Positions 7,587-13,853 of a DNA stretch of 13,853 bases are shown here, piece by piece. The position numbers and the translations under genes are program-made. Under the pieces are notes generated by a model, which was not told the DNA's origin, ran no database searches, and saw nothing but the letters and a program-made list of their open reading frames with translations. Source of the stretch: Bacteroidaceae bacterium. Lineage in GTDB: Bacteria > Bacteroidota > Bacteroidia > Bacteroidales > Bacteroidaceae. The stretch is taken from positions 1 to 13,853 of the forward strand of contig CAAGNV010000074.1 of the NCBI GenBank assembly GCA_900771425.1. Direction: 5' to 3'. Within the stretch, counting starts at the first letter, position 1. The number at the start of each line of letters is the position of its first letter.

Positions 7587-8306
7587 ATGAAGTATTCCAA
7601 CATCATAAACTCCACAAAAGAGATTGTACGCCTGTCGCGTGCCGTACTCTTCCACGAATACTATGGCGACGACGCACTGACACTCCCGACCGAAGAATGC
7701 CTGCTGCGCGACACCATTGTCAAAGGCAACATACTGAACGAATCAGATGCCGACAAGTTCATACAGAGCCTCGACGAAATACGCAAGAGTCTGCAGACCG
7801 ACGTCGAAGCAGCATACAACGGCGACCCAGCAGCCACCAGTTACGACGAAATCATCTGCTGCTACCCAGTGATGAAGGCACTGATGAATTACCGCATAGC
7901 CCACGAGTTCTACAAGATGGGCGTGACACTGATTCCTCGTCTGCTTACCGAAATGGCACACTCCGAGACAGGTATCGACATACACCCAGGTGCACAGATA
8001 GGCGACTATTTCACTATCGACCACGGCACAGGCGTCGTTATCGGCGAGACCACCATCATAGGCAATAACGTAAAGCTATATCAGGGCGTTACGCTCGGTG
8101 CCAAGAGTTTTCCGCTCGATGCCGACGGCAACCCTATCAAGGGCATTCCACGTCATCCTATCCTCGAAGACGGAGTCATCGTCTATGCCAACTCTACCAT
8201 CCTCGGACGCATAACCATAGGCAAGGATGCCACCATCGGAGGCAACGTATGGGTAACCCACGACGTGGCACCAGGAGAGAAGATTACCCAACAGGGAAGG
8301 AATTGA
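7587..8306 (+). CDS. cysE: Serine O-acetyltransferase, compact form
   Basis: Transfers acetyl from acetyl-CoA to L-serine, giving O-acetylserine for cysteine synthesis, in the cytoplasm. The 239-residue protein has the helical N-terminal part (about 55-120, with TDVEAAYNGDPAA) and a left-handed beta-helix of hexapeptide repeats (about 128-230). Active-site residues known from E. coli CysE are present: Asp131 in DIHPGA, His146 in DHGTG, and His190 in RHP. From memory, related Bacteroidales enzymes are near 300 residues, so the N-terminal helical part is reduced here. The C-terminus ends QQGRN and lacks the terminal Ile by which classical CysE docks cysteine synthase; no cysK lies in the window. 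The gene sits 34 bases after the TPR protein and 40 before the methyltransferase. The family call is firm; the symbol is by function. Confidence 0.9.
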   Translation: MKYSNIINSTKEIVRLSRAVLFHEYYGDDALTLPTEECLLRDTIVKGNILNESDADKFIQSLDEIRKSLQTDVEAAYNGDPAATSYDEIICCYPVMKALMNYRIAHEFYKMGVTLIPRLLTEMAHSETGIDIHPGAQIGDYFTIDHGTGVVIGETTIIGNNVKLYQGVTLGAKSFPLDADGNPIKGIPRHPILEDGVIVYANSTILGRITIGKDATIGGNVWVTHDVAPGEKITQQGRN

Positions 8307-8346
8307 GGGAGAACTGAATATTTAGAAATTCATAATAAGTAACAAT

Positions 8347-10131
8347 ATGAAACTGATAGCAAAGACATTTGCCGGACTTGAAGACTTGCTGGCAAAGGAA
8401 TTGATTGAACTGGGTGCCGACGACGTTGAGAAAGGCATCCGCATGGTGTCGTTCACGGGCGACAAGGCAATGCTCTACAAGGCAAACTTCTGCCTGCGTA
8501 CTGCAGTTAAGATCCTGATGCCGATACGTGAGTTCAAGGCTTCCGATGCCGACGAGGTTTACGAGGAAGTCAAGAAGATAGAATGGGAAAAATACATGGA
8601 CGTGGACAACACGTTCCTTGTCGATGCAGTCGTGTTCAGCGAGGACTTCCGCCACTCGCGCTTTGCAGCATACCGCGTCAAGGATGCCATTGCCGACTAC
8701 TTCCGTGAGAAGACAGGCAAGCGTCCGAACGTAGGAATCAGCAACCCCGACATCCGCATCAGCCTCCACATTGCCGAGCACGATGTAAGTATCTCGCTCG
8801 ACAGCAGCGGCGAGAGCCTTCACCACCGTGGCTACCGTACGGGCACAGTGGCTGCACCTCTGAACGAAGTACTTGCTGCCGCCATCGTCATGCTTACAGG
8901 CTGGGACGGTCAGTCCGACTTCATCGACCCTATGTGTGGTTCGGGAACCATCCTCGTCGAGGCTGCCCTCATTGCACGCAACATCTACCCAGGCATCTTC
9001 CGCAAGGAGTTTGCGTTCGAAAAGTGGAAGGACTTCGACCCAGACCTCTTCGACGCCATCTACAACGACGACAGTCAGGAACGCGAATTCAGCCATACAA
9101 TCTACGGTTATGACATCAACCACCATGCCGTTGCCATCGCTCAGGACAATGCAAAGTCGGCTGGCGTCAACGACATCGTAAAGATAGCACAGCAGGATGT
9201 CCGTGACCTTGAGCCACAGCAGATGCCTATGATCATGGTGACCAACCCACCTTACGGCGAACGTATCACGACCGAAGACATTCTCGGACTTTACTCCGAC
9301 CTCGGAACGACACTGAAGCACTCATTCGCAGGCGGCGACGCATGGATTCTCAGCCTGCACGAAGAGTGTTTCGACAAGATTGGTTTCCGACCTTCAACAC
9401 GTATCATCCTTTACAATGGTGCACTTGAGTGCGAACTGCGCAAGTACCAGATGTTCGAAGGCAAACTCAGCGAACGACGTCAGGAAGGTCTCGACATCAA
9501 GTCGGCAGAAGACCGCGAGCGCAACCTCAAGTTCAAGGGACATAAGCAGAAGCCTGAAAGCAAGAAAGAGGAAGAACAGGAACTAACCGGCGAAGAACTT
9601 TATACACAGCCGTCAGCCGTGTTCAAGAGCGGACTCGGACGCCGTAACTTCAAGTGGGGTGACCGTCGTCCTGGATTTGAAGAAGATGACGACGAACACT
9701 ACTTCAAGGCACGTCCGTTCAAGAACAGCGACCGCAAGGACAAACGAGACAAGGCTGAAGACGGTGAAAAGCGATTCGACAGAAAGCGTGGTGACAAACC
9801 GTTCGATAGAAAGCGTGACGACAAGCCATTCGACAGAAAGAAGTCTGACAAACCATTCAACAGAAAGAAGTCCGACAAGCCGTTCGACAGAAAGCGTGAC
9901 GACAAACCATTCGACAGAAAGCGTGACGACAAACCATTCGACAGAAAGCGTGACGACAAACCATTCGACAGAAAGAAATCAGACAAACCATTCGACAGAA
10001 AGAAATCAGACAAGCCGTTCAGCAAGCGTTCCGACAAGCCATTCGACAAGAAGCGCTCTGACAAGAGCAACAAGACCAAGCGTGGCGGCGGTCGCCTCAC
10101 CTTCGACAGCGAAGGCAATCCAATACTTTAA
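8347..10131 (+). CDS. rlmL: THUMP-domain RNA methyltransferase (RlmL-type) with repeat tail
   Basis: The 594-residue protein has an N-terminal ferredoxin-like part (about 1-50), a THUMP RNA-binding domain (about 50-160) and a class I SAM methyltransferase core (about 165-385). Motif I is DPMCGSGT (194-201), where SAM binds; motif IV is NPPYGER (300-306), typical of enzymes that methylate exocyclic amines of guanine. This matches the N-terminal half of E. coli RlmL, which makes m2G2445 in 23S rRNA; the second RlmK methyltransferase half is absent. After a charged linker, residues 482-579 are a 9-residue repeat (D/S-D-K-P-F-D-R-K-R/K), very basic and certainly disordered, and the protein ends LTFDSEGNPIL. 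The tail probably adds non-specific RNA or ribosome binding (inference). It is the last gene of the run, followed by a terminator. The 23S target is assumed from the family. Confidence 0.88.
   Translation: MKLIAKTFAGLEDLLAKELIELGADDVEKGIRMVSFTGDKAMLYKANFCLRTAVKILMPIREFKASDADEVYEEVKKIEWEKYMDVDNTFLVDAVVFSEDFRHSRFAAYRVKDAIADYFREKTGKRPNVGISNPDIRISLHIAEHDVSISLDSSGESLHHRGYRTGTVAAPLNEVLAAAIVMLTGWDGQSDFIDPMCGSGTILVEAALIARNIYPGIFRKEFAFEKWKDFDPDLFDAIYNDDSQEREFSHTIYGYDINHHAVAIAQDNAKSAGVNDIVKIAQQDVRDLEPQQMPMIMVTNPPYGERITTEDILGLYSDLGTTLKHSFAGGDAWILSLHEECFDKIGFRPSTRIILYNGALECELRKYQMFEGKLSERRQEGLDIKSAEDRERNLKFKGHKQKPESKKEEEQELTGEELYTQPSAVFKSGLGRRNFKWGDRRPGFEEDDDEHYFKARPFKNSDRKDKRDKAEDGEKRFDRKRGDKPFDRKRDDKPFDRKKSDKPFNRKKSDKPFDRKRDDKPFDRKRDDKPFDRKRDDKPFDRKKSDKPFDRKKSDKPFSKRSDKPFDKKRSDKSNKTKRGGGRLTFDSEGNPIL
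9790..10083 (+). repeat. 27-bp tandem repeat encoding the DKPFDRKR/K tail
   Basis: About eleven tandem 27-base units lie inside the methyltransferase gene. The first eight translate to full nonapeptides (GDKPFDRKR, DDKPFDRKK, SDKPFNRKK and so on); the last three are degenerate (SDKPFSKR, SDKPFDKKR, SDKSNKTKR). Two unit types alternate in blocks, R-then-D and K-then-S. Units around 9900-9960 are nearly identical at the DNA level, which points to recent duplication or slippage. Because the unit is a multiple of three, other frames also stay open here and give false genes. Confidence 0.92.
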
Positions 10132-10162
10132 GAGGCCGTCAGCCATCAGCACTTTCAACACT

Positions 10163-10206
10163 ATAAAAAAGGTCACCGCCTACACCGACGATGACCTTGA
10201 TTTTTT
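10163..10206. terminator. Bidirectional intrinsic terminator between convergent genes
   Basis: AAGGTCA (10169-10175) and TGACCTT (10192-10198) form a perfect 7-bp stem with a 16-base loop. On the plus strand it is followed, after GA, by six T (10201-10206). On the minus strand the run of A at 10165-10170 gives the matching U tract. It lies 32 bases after the methyltransferase stop and just past the end of the convergent polyferredoxin gene, so it can serve both. The stem is short and the loop large, so strength is uncertain. Confidence 0.7.
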
Positions 10207-11713
10207 ATATTTCCTTATGAACCTCATGCCCCTCCACATGTATTCCGCTGAACGGCGATGACGGGCAGAGATGTTCGCACTTGCCACAGCCGATGCAGCG
10301 TTCCTCGTTGACGGTTGGAACCATGCTGTCGCGTCCCTTATGATGGAACGGAACCATCTCGATGGCACCGACAGGACACTTGCGTGCACAAAGTCCGCAT
10401 GGGTAGTCGTTATGTACGGCGACGCAGTTGTGACGAATCCACACGGCATGACCGATTTGTGTAGAGGCCTTGACCTCGGCAGTGATAGGCTTGATTGCGC
10501 CTGTAGGACAGACATCGGCACAGCGTGTACACTCCGGTCGGCAGAACCCACGTTCGAACGACATCTCGGGCTGCATCAGGTTAGTGAGCGACGTAGATGG
10601 ACGGAGAACTCCGTTAGGACATTCGCTGACACAGAGTTGGCACCCGGTACAATGTTGTGCAAGGTTGCTGATGCTGAGGGCACCGGCAGGTACGATGCGT
10701 GTCTTGCGGTTATATGGTTTCTTATCGGTGAGGGCAGCCAGTCCGCCATCCACCTTTATCTTGTCCTGAGCCAGTGCGGCAGTGCCTACGGCGAGTACCG
10801 CTCCCGTCACGAACGCACGCTTCGACTTGTCAACGGTTTCGGTCTGTGAACCTGCATTGACGGCTTCGTCCTTTGCATGGCAGACCTGGCGGCATTTAGG
10901 TGCAAAGGCATACTTGATAGCCCCCTGGCGGCACTTGCCTATGCAGTCCATGCATACCACGCATCGGCTGTAGTCAATCTTGTGTTCCTTGGAGTTGATG
11001 CATGAAGCCTTGCAGTTACGTGCACAGAGTCCGCACGAGTTGCACTTCGACGTATCGATGACTGGCTTCATCAGCGAGAAGCGTGACACCAGTCCGAGAA
11101 CCGTCCCGACAGGACATATCGTATTGCAGTAGGTACGTCCGCCACGCCATGCCAGTACGGCAAGCACTACGAGCGTCACCACGGCAATGATGAGTACGGG
11201 CAGGCTCTTGAGCCACACGTCTGTCGTATAGAATGCATACGAGTCAGCACGCTCGGCAAGCGTGGCACACAGGTTGTTGCCCCACTGCCACAACGGTTGT
11301 AGGAGCGACTGTGCAATTCGCCCGAAGGCGCTGTACGGTGCTATCAATGTTGCGATGCCGCCGAAGCCCAATGCCATGAGCAATACGAAGACCACGAGGA
11401 CAGGATAGCGCAGCCAGTCCTTTGCCTTCGAGTAACTGTATCGGTTCTTCCTTGCCTTCTTGCCCATGGCAGCAAACAAGTCCTGCATGATGCCGAGCGG
11501 ACAGATAACCGAACAATACACACGTCCGAGTACGAACGTAAGGAGCAGCAAAGCCACCACTACAGCCACATTCAGTGCAAGCACGGCAGGCAGGAACTGA
11601 ATCTTTGCCATCCACCCCAGCCATGCATGAGCCATACCGGTGAAGTCAACGAAAAGCCATGCTATCCCTACGAGGAATATGGCAGCAACCGCTATTCTAA
11701 TCTTTCGTAACAT
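10205..11713 (-). CDS. Membrane polyferredoxin, NapH-like plus NapG-like cluster modules
   Basis: This 502-residue protein carries electrons through many iron-sulfur clusters. Residues 1-212 hold about four membrane helices (about 5-25, 41-63, 103-125, 168-188) and two CxxxCP motifs (C67-C71 and C196-C200), the signature of the NapH/NosR/RdxA group. Two cluster motifs follow at C224-C227-C230-C234 and C251-C254-C257-C261. A basic-hydrophobic stretch, KRAFVTGAVLAVGTAALA (298-315), resembles a Tat signal or a fifth helix. Four more cluster motifs lie at C355-C365, C391/395/398/402, C430 with C439/442/446, and C473-C483. I chose ATG 11713 because the first helix begins there and a TACCTTTG element lies 34 bases upstream; the open upstream frame covers promoter DNA. 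Donor and acceptor are unknown, and no nap, nos or nrf catalytic gene is present. Confidence 0.85.
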   Translation of the reverse strand: MLRKIRIAVAAIFLVGIAWLFVDFTGMAHAWLGWMAKIQFLPAVLALNVAVVVALLLLTFVLGRVYCSVICPLGIMQDLFAAMGKKARKNRYSYSKAKDWLRYPVLVVFVLLMALGFGGIATLIAPYSAFGRIAQSLLQPLWQWGNNLCATLAERADSYAFYTTDVWLKSLPVLIIAVVTLVVLAVLAWRGGRTYCNTICPVGTVLGLVSRFSLMKPVIDTSKCNSCGLCARNCKASCINSKEHKIDYSRCVVCMDCIGKCRQGAIKYAFAPKCRQVCHAKDEAVNAGSQTETVDKSKRAFVTGAVLAVGTAALAQDKIKVDGGLAALTDKKPYNRKTRIVPAGALSISNLAQHCTGCQLCVSECPNGVLRPSTSLTNLMQPEMSFERGFCRPECTRCADVCPTGAIKPITAEVKASTQIGHAVWIRHNCVAVHNDYPCGLCARKCPVGAIEMVPFHHKGRDSMVPTVNEERCIGCGKCEHLCPSSPFSGIHVEGHEVHKEI

Positions 11714-11746
11714 AAAACTCTGATGATTGATTTGATTAATACGCCA

Positions 11747-11754
11747 CAAAGGTA
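11747..11754 (-). promoter_or_regulatory. Bacteroidota -7 element (TACCTTTG) for the polyferredoxin gene
   Basis: The minus strand reads TACCTTTG, matching TAnnTTTG, 34 bases before the ATG at 11713. No clear -33 TTTG precedes it. Its place supports the shorter start of the polyferredoxin. Confidence 0.5.
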
Positions 11755-11857
11755 ATAAAAATGGTATTACTAATGAATATATAATCCTATTAATATGCAA
11801 TAATAGGCAAAAAACGGCACAAAAGTCCGCGATTTGTGAATTTATGCCCCATTTATG

Positions 11858-11888
11858 TTTGCTATGTGGCAGTAATTTGTTAACTTTG
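11858..11888 (+). promoter_or_regulatory. Consensus Bacteroidota promoter for the acyl-CoA synthetase
   Basis: TTTG (11858-11861), 19 bases, then TAACTTTG (11881-11888) is an exact match to the TTTG-N19-TAnnTTTG promoter. Transcription should start near 11895, about 30 bases before the ATG at 11924. Confidence 0.75.
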
Positions 11889-11923
11889 CGCAAATTTTCA
11901 ATTAGTGAGCAATAAGTATAAGT

Positions 11924-13579
11924 ATGAATACCCAACATAACTATATCTCTTTATTCGAACAAGGCATAAAGACCTACTGGCAGCGCGAAGCCCTTACCGA
12001 CTGGGGAGGCAGCACCCTGCACTACTACGAACTGGCCGAATGGATTGAAAAGATGCACATCATGCTCGAGAGTGCCGGCATCAAGCCAGGCGACAAAGTT
12101 GCCATCTACGGCAAGAACGGTTCGAACTGGGCCATTACATTCCTCGGAGCCATGACCTACGGAGCCGTCATCGTGCCTATCCTACACGAATTCAAGGAAG
12201 AACAGGCGCTCAACATCCTACGCCACTCCGAAGCCAAACTCCTCTTTACCAGCCATGCGCTCAACCTCACAGCCGAAGCCACCGAGATATCAGTAATCGA
12301 ACTCACCGACTTCAGCGTCAGGACCACGGCCATCGAATCGCTGACGTCAGCAGCCTCCGACCTCGACACACTCTTCAGCCAACGCTACCCCGACGGACTC
12401 CAGCCGACCGACATCAGCTACTACCAGGCCGATGCCGACAGCATGGCACTCATCAACTACACCTCGGGCAGCACCGGCAAGTCGAAGGGGGTGATGATAC
12501 CCTACCGCGCCCTGTGGTCAAACGTACAGTTCCTCATCGACCACGTAGGCACAATCATATCCCCCGGCTCAGTACTCAGCATACTGCCAATGGCACACAT
12601 GTACGGACTGACCTTCGAACTGCTCAGCGAGATGACCATCGGCATGCACGTCTATTTCCTCACACGAATGCCGAGCCCTACCATCATATTCAAGGCCATG
12701 GCCGAAGTCAAGCCTACGTTCATCGTATGCGTCCCACTCATACTCGAAAAGGTAGTACGCAAGATGATCATGCCGAAGATATCAAACCTGCGCGTCCGCA
12801 CACTGTTACGACTGCCGTTCATCAGCCAGAGGATAAAACGCTCGATACGCACACAGCTGCACCAAGCCTTCGGCGGACAGTTCTACGAAGTCATCGTGGG
12901 CGGAGCAGCCTTCTCGTCAGACGTCGAGACACTGCTGCACAAGGTCGGATTCAAATACACCGTGGGCTACGGAGCCACCGAGTGCGCCCCACTCATCACC
13001 TACGAGGACTGGGACCGCTTCAAGCTCGGTTCGTGCGGTAAGGCAATACCACGCATGGAGGTACGCATCGACTCGCCCGACCCAGCACACGTAGTGGGCG
13101 AGATACTCTGCCGAGGCGACAACGTAATGCTCGGCTACTACAAGAACGAAGAAGAGACACGCCGCACACTCGACCCTGACGGATGGTACCATACGGGCGA
13201 CCTCGGCATACTCACCCCCGACGGAACGCTCTACATACGCGGACGCAGCAAGAACATGCTGCTCGGACCGTCAGGCCAGAACATATACCCAGAGGAAATC
13301 GAAGACCGCCTCAATGCCATGACGCTCGTTGCCGAGAGCGTAGTCATACAGCACGACGGACGGCTCTACGGACTCGTCTATCCCGACCCAGAAGAAGTAC
13401 GCCAGCGCAGCCTCGACACCGAAGCCATCAAGACAGAACTCGACGGCATGCGCCGCACCCTCAATGCCGAACTCCCAGCCTACGAACAACTTGCAGGCAT
13501 CAAGGTCATGCAGCAGGAGTTCGAGAAGACACCGAAGAAAAGCATCAAGCGCTTCCTCTATTTCGACGAAGAAGTATAA
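11924..13579 (+). CDS. Long-chain acyl-CoA synthetase (AMP-binding, FadD-like)
   Basis: Activates fatty acids in two steps, via acyl-AMP, to acyl-CoA at the cytoplasmic side of the membrane. The 551-residue protein has the ANL-superfamily motifs in order: the phosphate loop YTSGSTGKSKG (179-189), YGATECAP (349-356), GWYHTGDLG with Asp426 (420-428), the hinge and C-terminal start RGRSKNMLLGPSGQNIYPEEIE, and a C-terminal Lys-rich TPKKSIKRFLYF (536-547). The loop has S where many family members have P before KG, a common variant in Bacteroidota long-chain enzymes. Length fits the family. It has its own consensus promoter and no gene follows within 270 bases, so it is probably monocistronic. The acyl chain length is inferred only from overall similarity to FadD-type proteins; a role in lipid recycling is likely. 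Confidence 0.93.
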   Translation: MNTQHNYISLFEQGIKTYWQREALTDWGGSTLHYYELAEWIEKMHIMLESAGIKPGDKVAIYGKNGSNWAITFLGAMTYGAVIVPILHEFKEEQALNILRHSEAKLLFTSHALNLTAEATEISVIELTDFSVRTTAIESLTSAASDLDTLFSQRYPDGLQPTDISYYQADADSMALINYTSGSTGKSKGVMIPYRALWSNVQFLIDHVGTIISPGSVLSILPMAHMYGLTFELLSEMTIGMHVYFLTRMPSPTIIFKAMAEVKPTFIVCVPLILEKVVRKMIMPKISNLRVRTLLRLPFISQRIKRSIRTQLHQAFGGQFYEVIVGGAAFSSDVETLLHKVGFKYTVGYGATECAPLITYEDWDRFKLGSCGKAIPRMEVRIDSPDPAHVVGEILCRGDNVMLGYYKNEEETRRTLDPDGWYHTGDLGILTPDGTLYIRGRSKNMLLGPSGQNIYPEEIEDRLNAMTLVAESVVIQHDGRLYGLVYPDPEEVRQRSLDTEAIKTELDGMRRTLNAELPAYEQLAGIKVMQQEFEKTPKKSIKRFLYFDEEV

Positions 13580-13625
13580 TTTCACATTAATTCAAAAGTT
13601 TCGCAAGCTCAACTTTAAGTAGAAA

Positions 13626-13653
13626 AGTAGTCAGTAGTCAGTAGTTTAGTAGG
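13626..13653. repeat. 7-bp microsatellite (AGTAGTC)
   Basis: Two exact copies of agtagtc, then agtagtt and tagtagg, run in tandem inside the left half of the intergenic element. Confidence 0.7.
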
Positions 13654-13705
13654 ATAGATGCAACTGAATCTGCAAGTCAGCAGTAAAGAGAAGTCATACC
13701 ACTAC

Positions 13706-13745
13706 TTAACTCCTTAACTCCTTAACTCCTTAACTCCTCAACTCC
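13706..13745. repeat. 8-bp microsatellite (TTAACTCC)
   Basis: Four exact tandem copies of ttaactcc (13706-13737) are followed by one copy with a single change (tcaactcc, 13738-13745), inside the right half of the intergenic element. Confidence 0.85.
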
Positions 13746-13853
13746 AAAACTACTAAATAAACTGAGCAAGTTGAAAACTTGCAAAAGATACTGTGATAAT
13801 TTCCAAGCTTTCTCAAGGAAAATTTGAACAATTATCGAATTAGTTGATTTATG

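Larger units (their letters stand above)
11714..11923. other. Divergent promoter region
   Basis: This AT-rich 210-base gap lies between the leftward polyferredoxin and the rightward acyl-CoA synthetase. It holds a promoter element for each (11747-11754 leftward, 11858-11888 rightward). I see no operator palindrome, riboswitch-like fold or small gene in it. Confidence 0.55.
13594..13788. repeat. MITE-like intergenic element with imperfect inverted ends
   Basis: The left end reads GCAAGCTCAACTT (13603-13615). The right end, AAGTTGAAAACTTGC (13768-13782), is its inverted copy apart from a small central change and a 2-base length difference. Between them lie a 7-bp satellite (13626-13653) and an 8-bp satellite (13706-13745), and TTTAGTAG (13645-13652) pairs with CTACTAAA (13750-13757). 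The right end itself forms a tight hairpin, GCAAGTT-GAA-AACTTGC (13766-13782). No reading frame or target-site duplication was recognised. Confidence 0.5.
13580..13853. other. Intergenic region with repeat element, no gene seen
   Basis: This 274-base end of the window holds the repeat element at 13594-13788 and, beyond it, an AT-rich stretch in which GATAATT (13795-13801) pairs with AATTATC (13830-13836). The last three bases are ATG, which could be the start of a following gene, but nothing beyond is visible. Confidence 0.5.

Noticed and set aside
8284..9321. 345-residue minus-strand frame opposite the methyltransferase
   Set aside because: It is Val/Cys/Leu-rich shadow sequence with no family signature, opposite a gene with clear THUMP and SAM motifs.
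9659..10261. Overlapping plus-strand (200 aa) and minus-strand (139 aa) frames over the methyltransferase tail
   Set aside because: The 27-bp repeat keeps every frame open. Their products are simple repeats (NHSTERxQT and FLSNGLS types) and the real frame continues a clear methyltransferase.
11714..11938. 75-residue N-terminal extension of the polyferredoxin
   Set aside because: It would cover the TACCTTTG promoter element and also the acyl-CoA synthetase promoter, is AT-rich and has no family similarity. The first helix starts right after M at 11713.
12458..12490. Defective phosphate loop in the acyl-CoA synthetase (GKSKG instead of GxPKG)
   Set aside because: Replacement of that Pro is seen in Bacteroidota long-chain enzymes and all other motifs are intact, so it is probably not a loss of function.
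13766..13782. Terminator for the acyl-CoA synthetase
   Set aside because: The 7-bp hairpin is perfect but lacks a T tract on either strand and is about 190 bases past the stop codon, so it fits better as part of the repeat element.

Overview
The window looks like chromosomal DNA of a Bacteroidales bacterium, probably Prevotella-like. This rests on Bacteroidota-type promoters (TTTG, about 19 bases, TAnnTTTG), the absence of strong Shine-Dalgarno sites, protein families typical of that group (SGNH+MBOAT pair, polyferredoxin, disordered DKPFDRKR tail) and intergenic short-period satellites. Genus-level placement is inference; no rRNA or other marker is present.

Layout. At the left edge is a leftward lipoprotein gene (68-742) whose second fibronectin-III-like domain appears broken by small indels; the missing part can be read in other frames out to position 1. 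Next comes a 477-base non-coding stretch (743-1219) with a 7-bp satellite, a 22-bp tandem repeat and a promoter at 1154-1183. A rightward run of six genes follows (1220-10131): an SGNH-fold membrane-anchored hydrolase/transferase and an MBOAT acyltransferase that overlap by 4 bp, the DNA-repair ATPase RecN, a secreted pseudo-protease fused to TPR repeats, a compact serine O-acetyltransferase, and an RlmL-type THUMP RNA methyltransferase with a long 9-residue-repeat tail. A hairpin with A and T tracts (10163-10206) can terminate this run and also the convergent leftward gene.

That leftward gene (10205-11713) encodes a membrane polyferredoxin that looks like a NapH-type membrane module joined to a NapG-type cluster-rich module. 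A 210-base divergent promoter region separates it from a rightward long-chain acyl-CoA synthetase (11924-13579), which has a textbook promoter. The right end (13580-13853) is non-coding: a roughly 190-bp element with imperfect inverted ends and two internal microsatellites.

Working together. The SGNH and MBOAT proteins form a plausible cell-envelope O-acetylation pair. RecN, the methyltransferase and the serine acetyltransferase are housekeeping functions placed downstream. I see no phage genes, transposase, CRISPR array, tRNA or rRNA. The least explained items are the catalytically dead protease-TPR protein, the repeat-tailed methyltransferase, the polyferredoxin with an internal Tat-like segment, and the intergenic repeat elements. 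None amounts to a clearly new multi-gene system.
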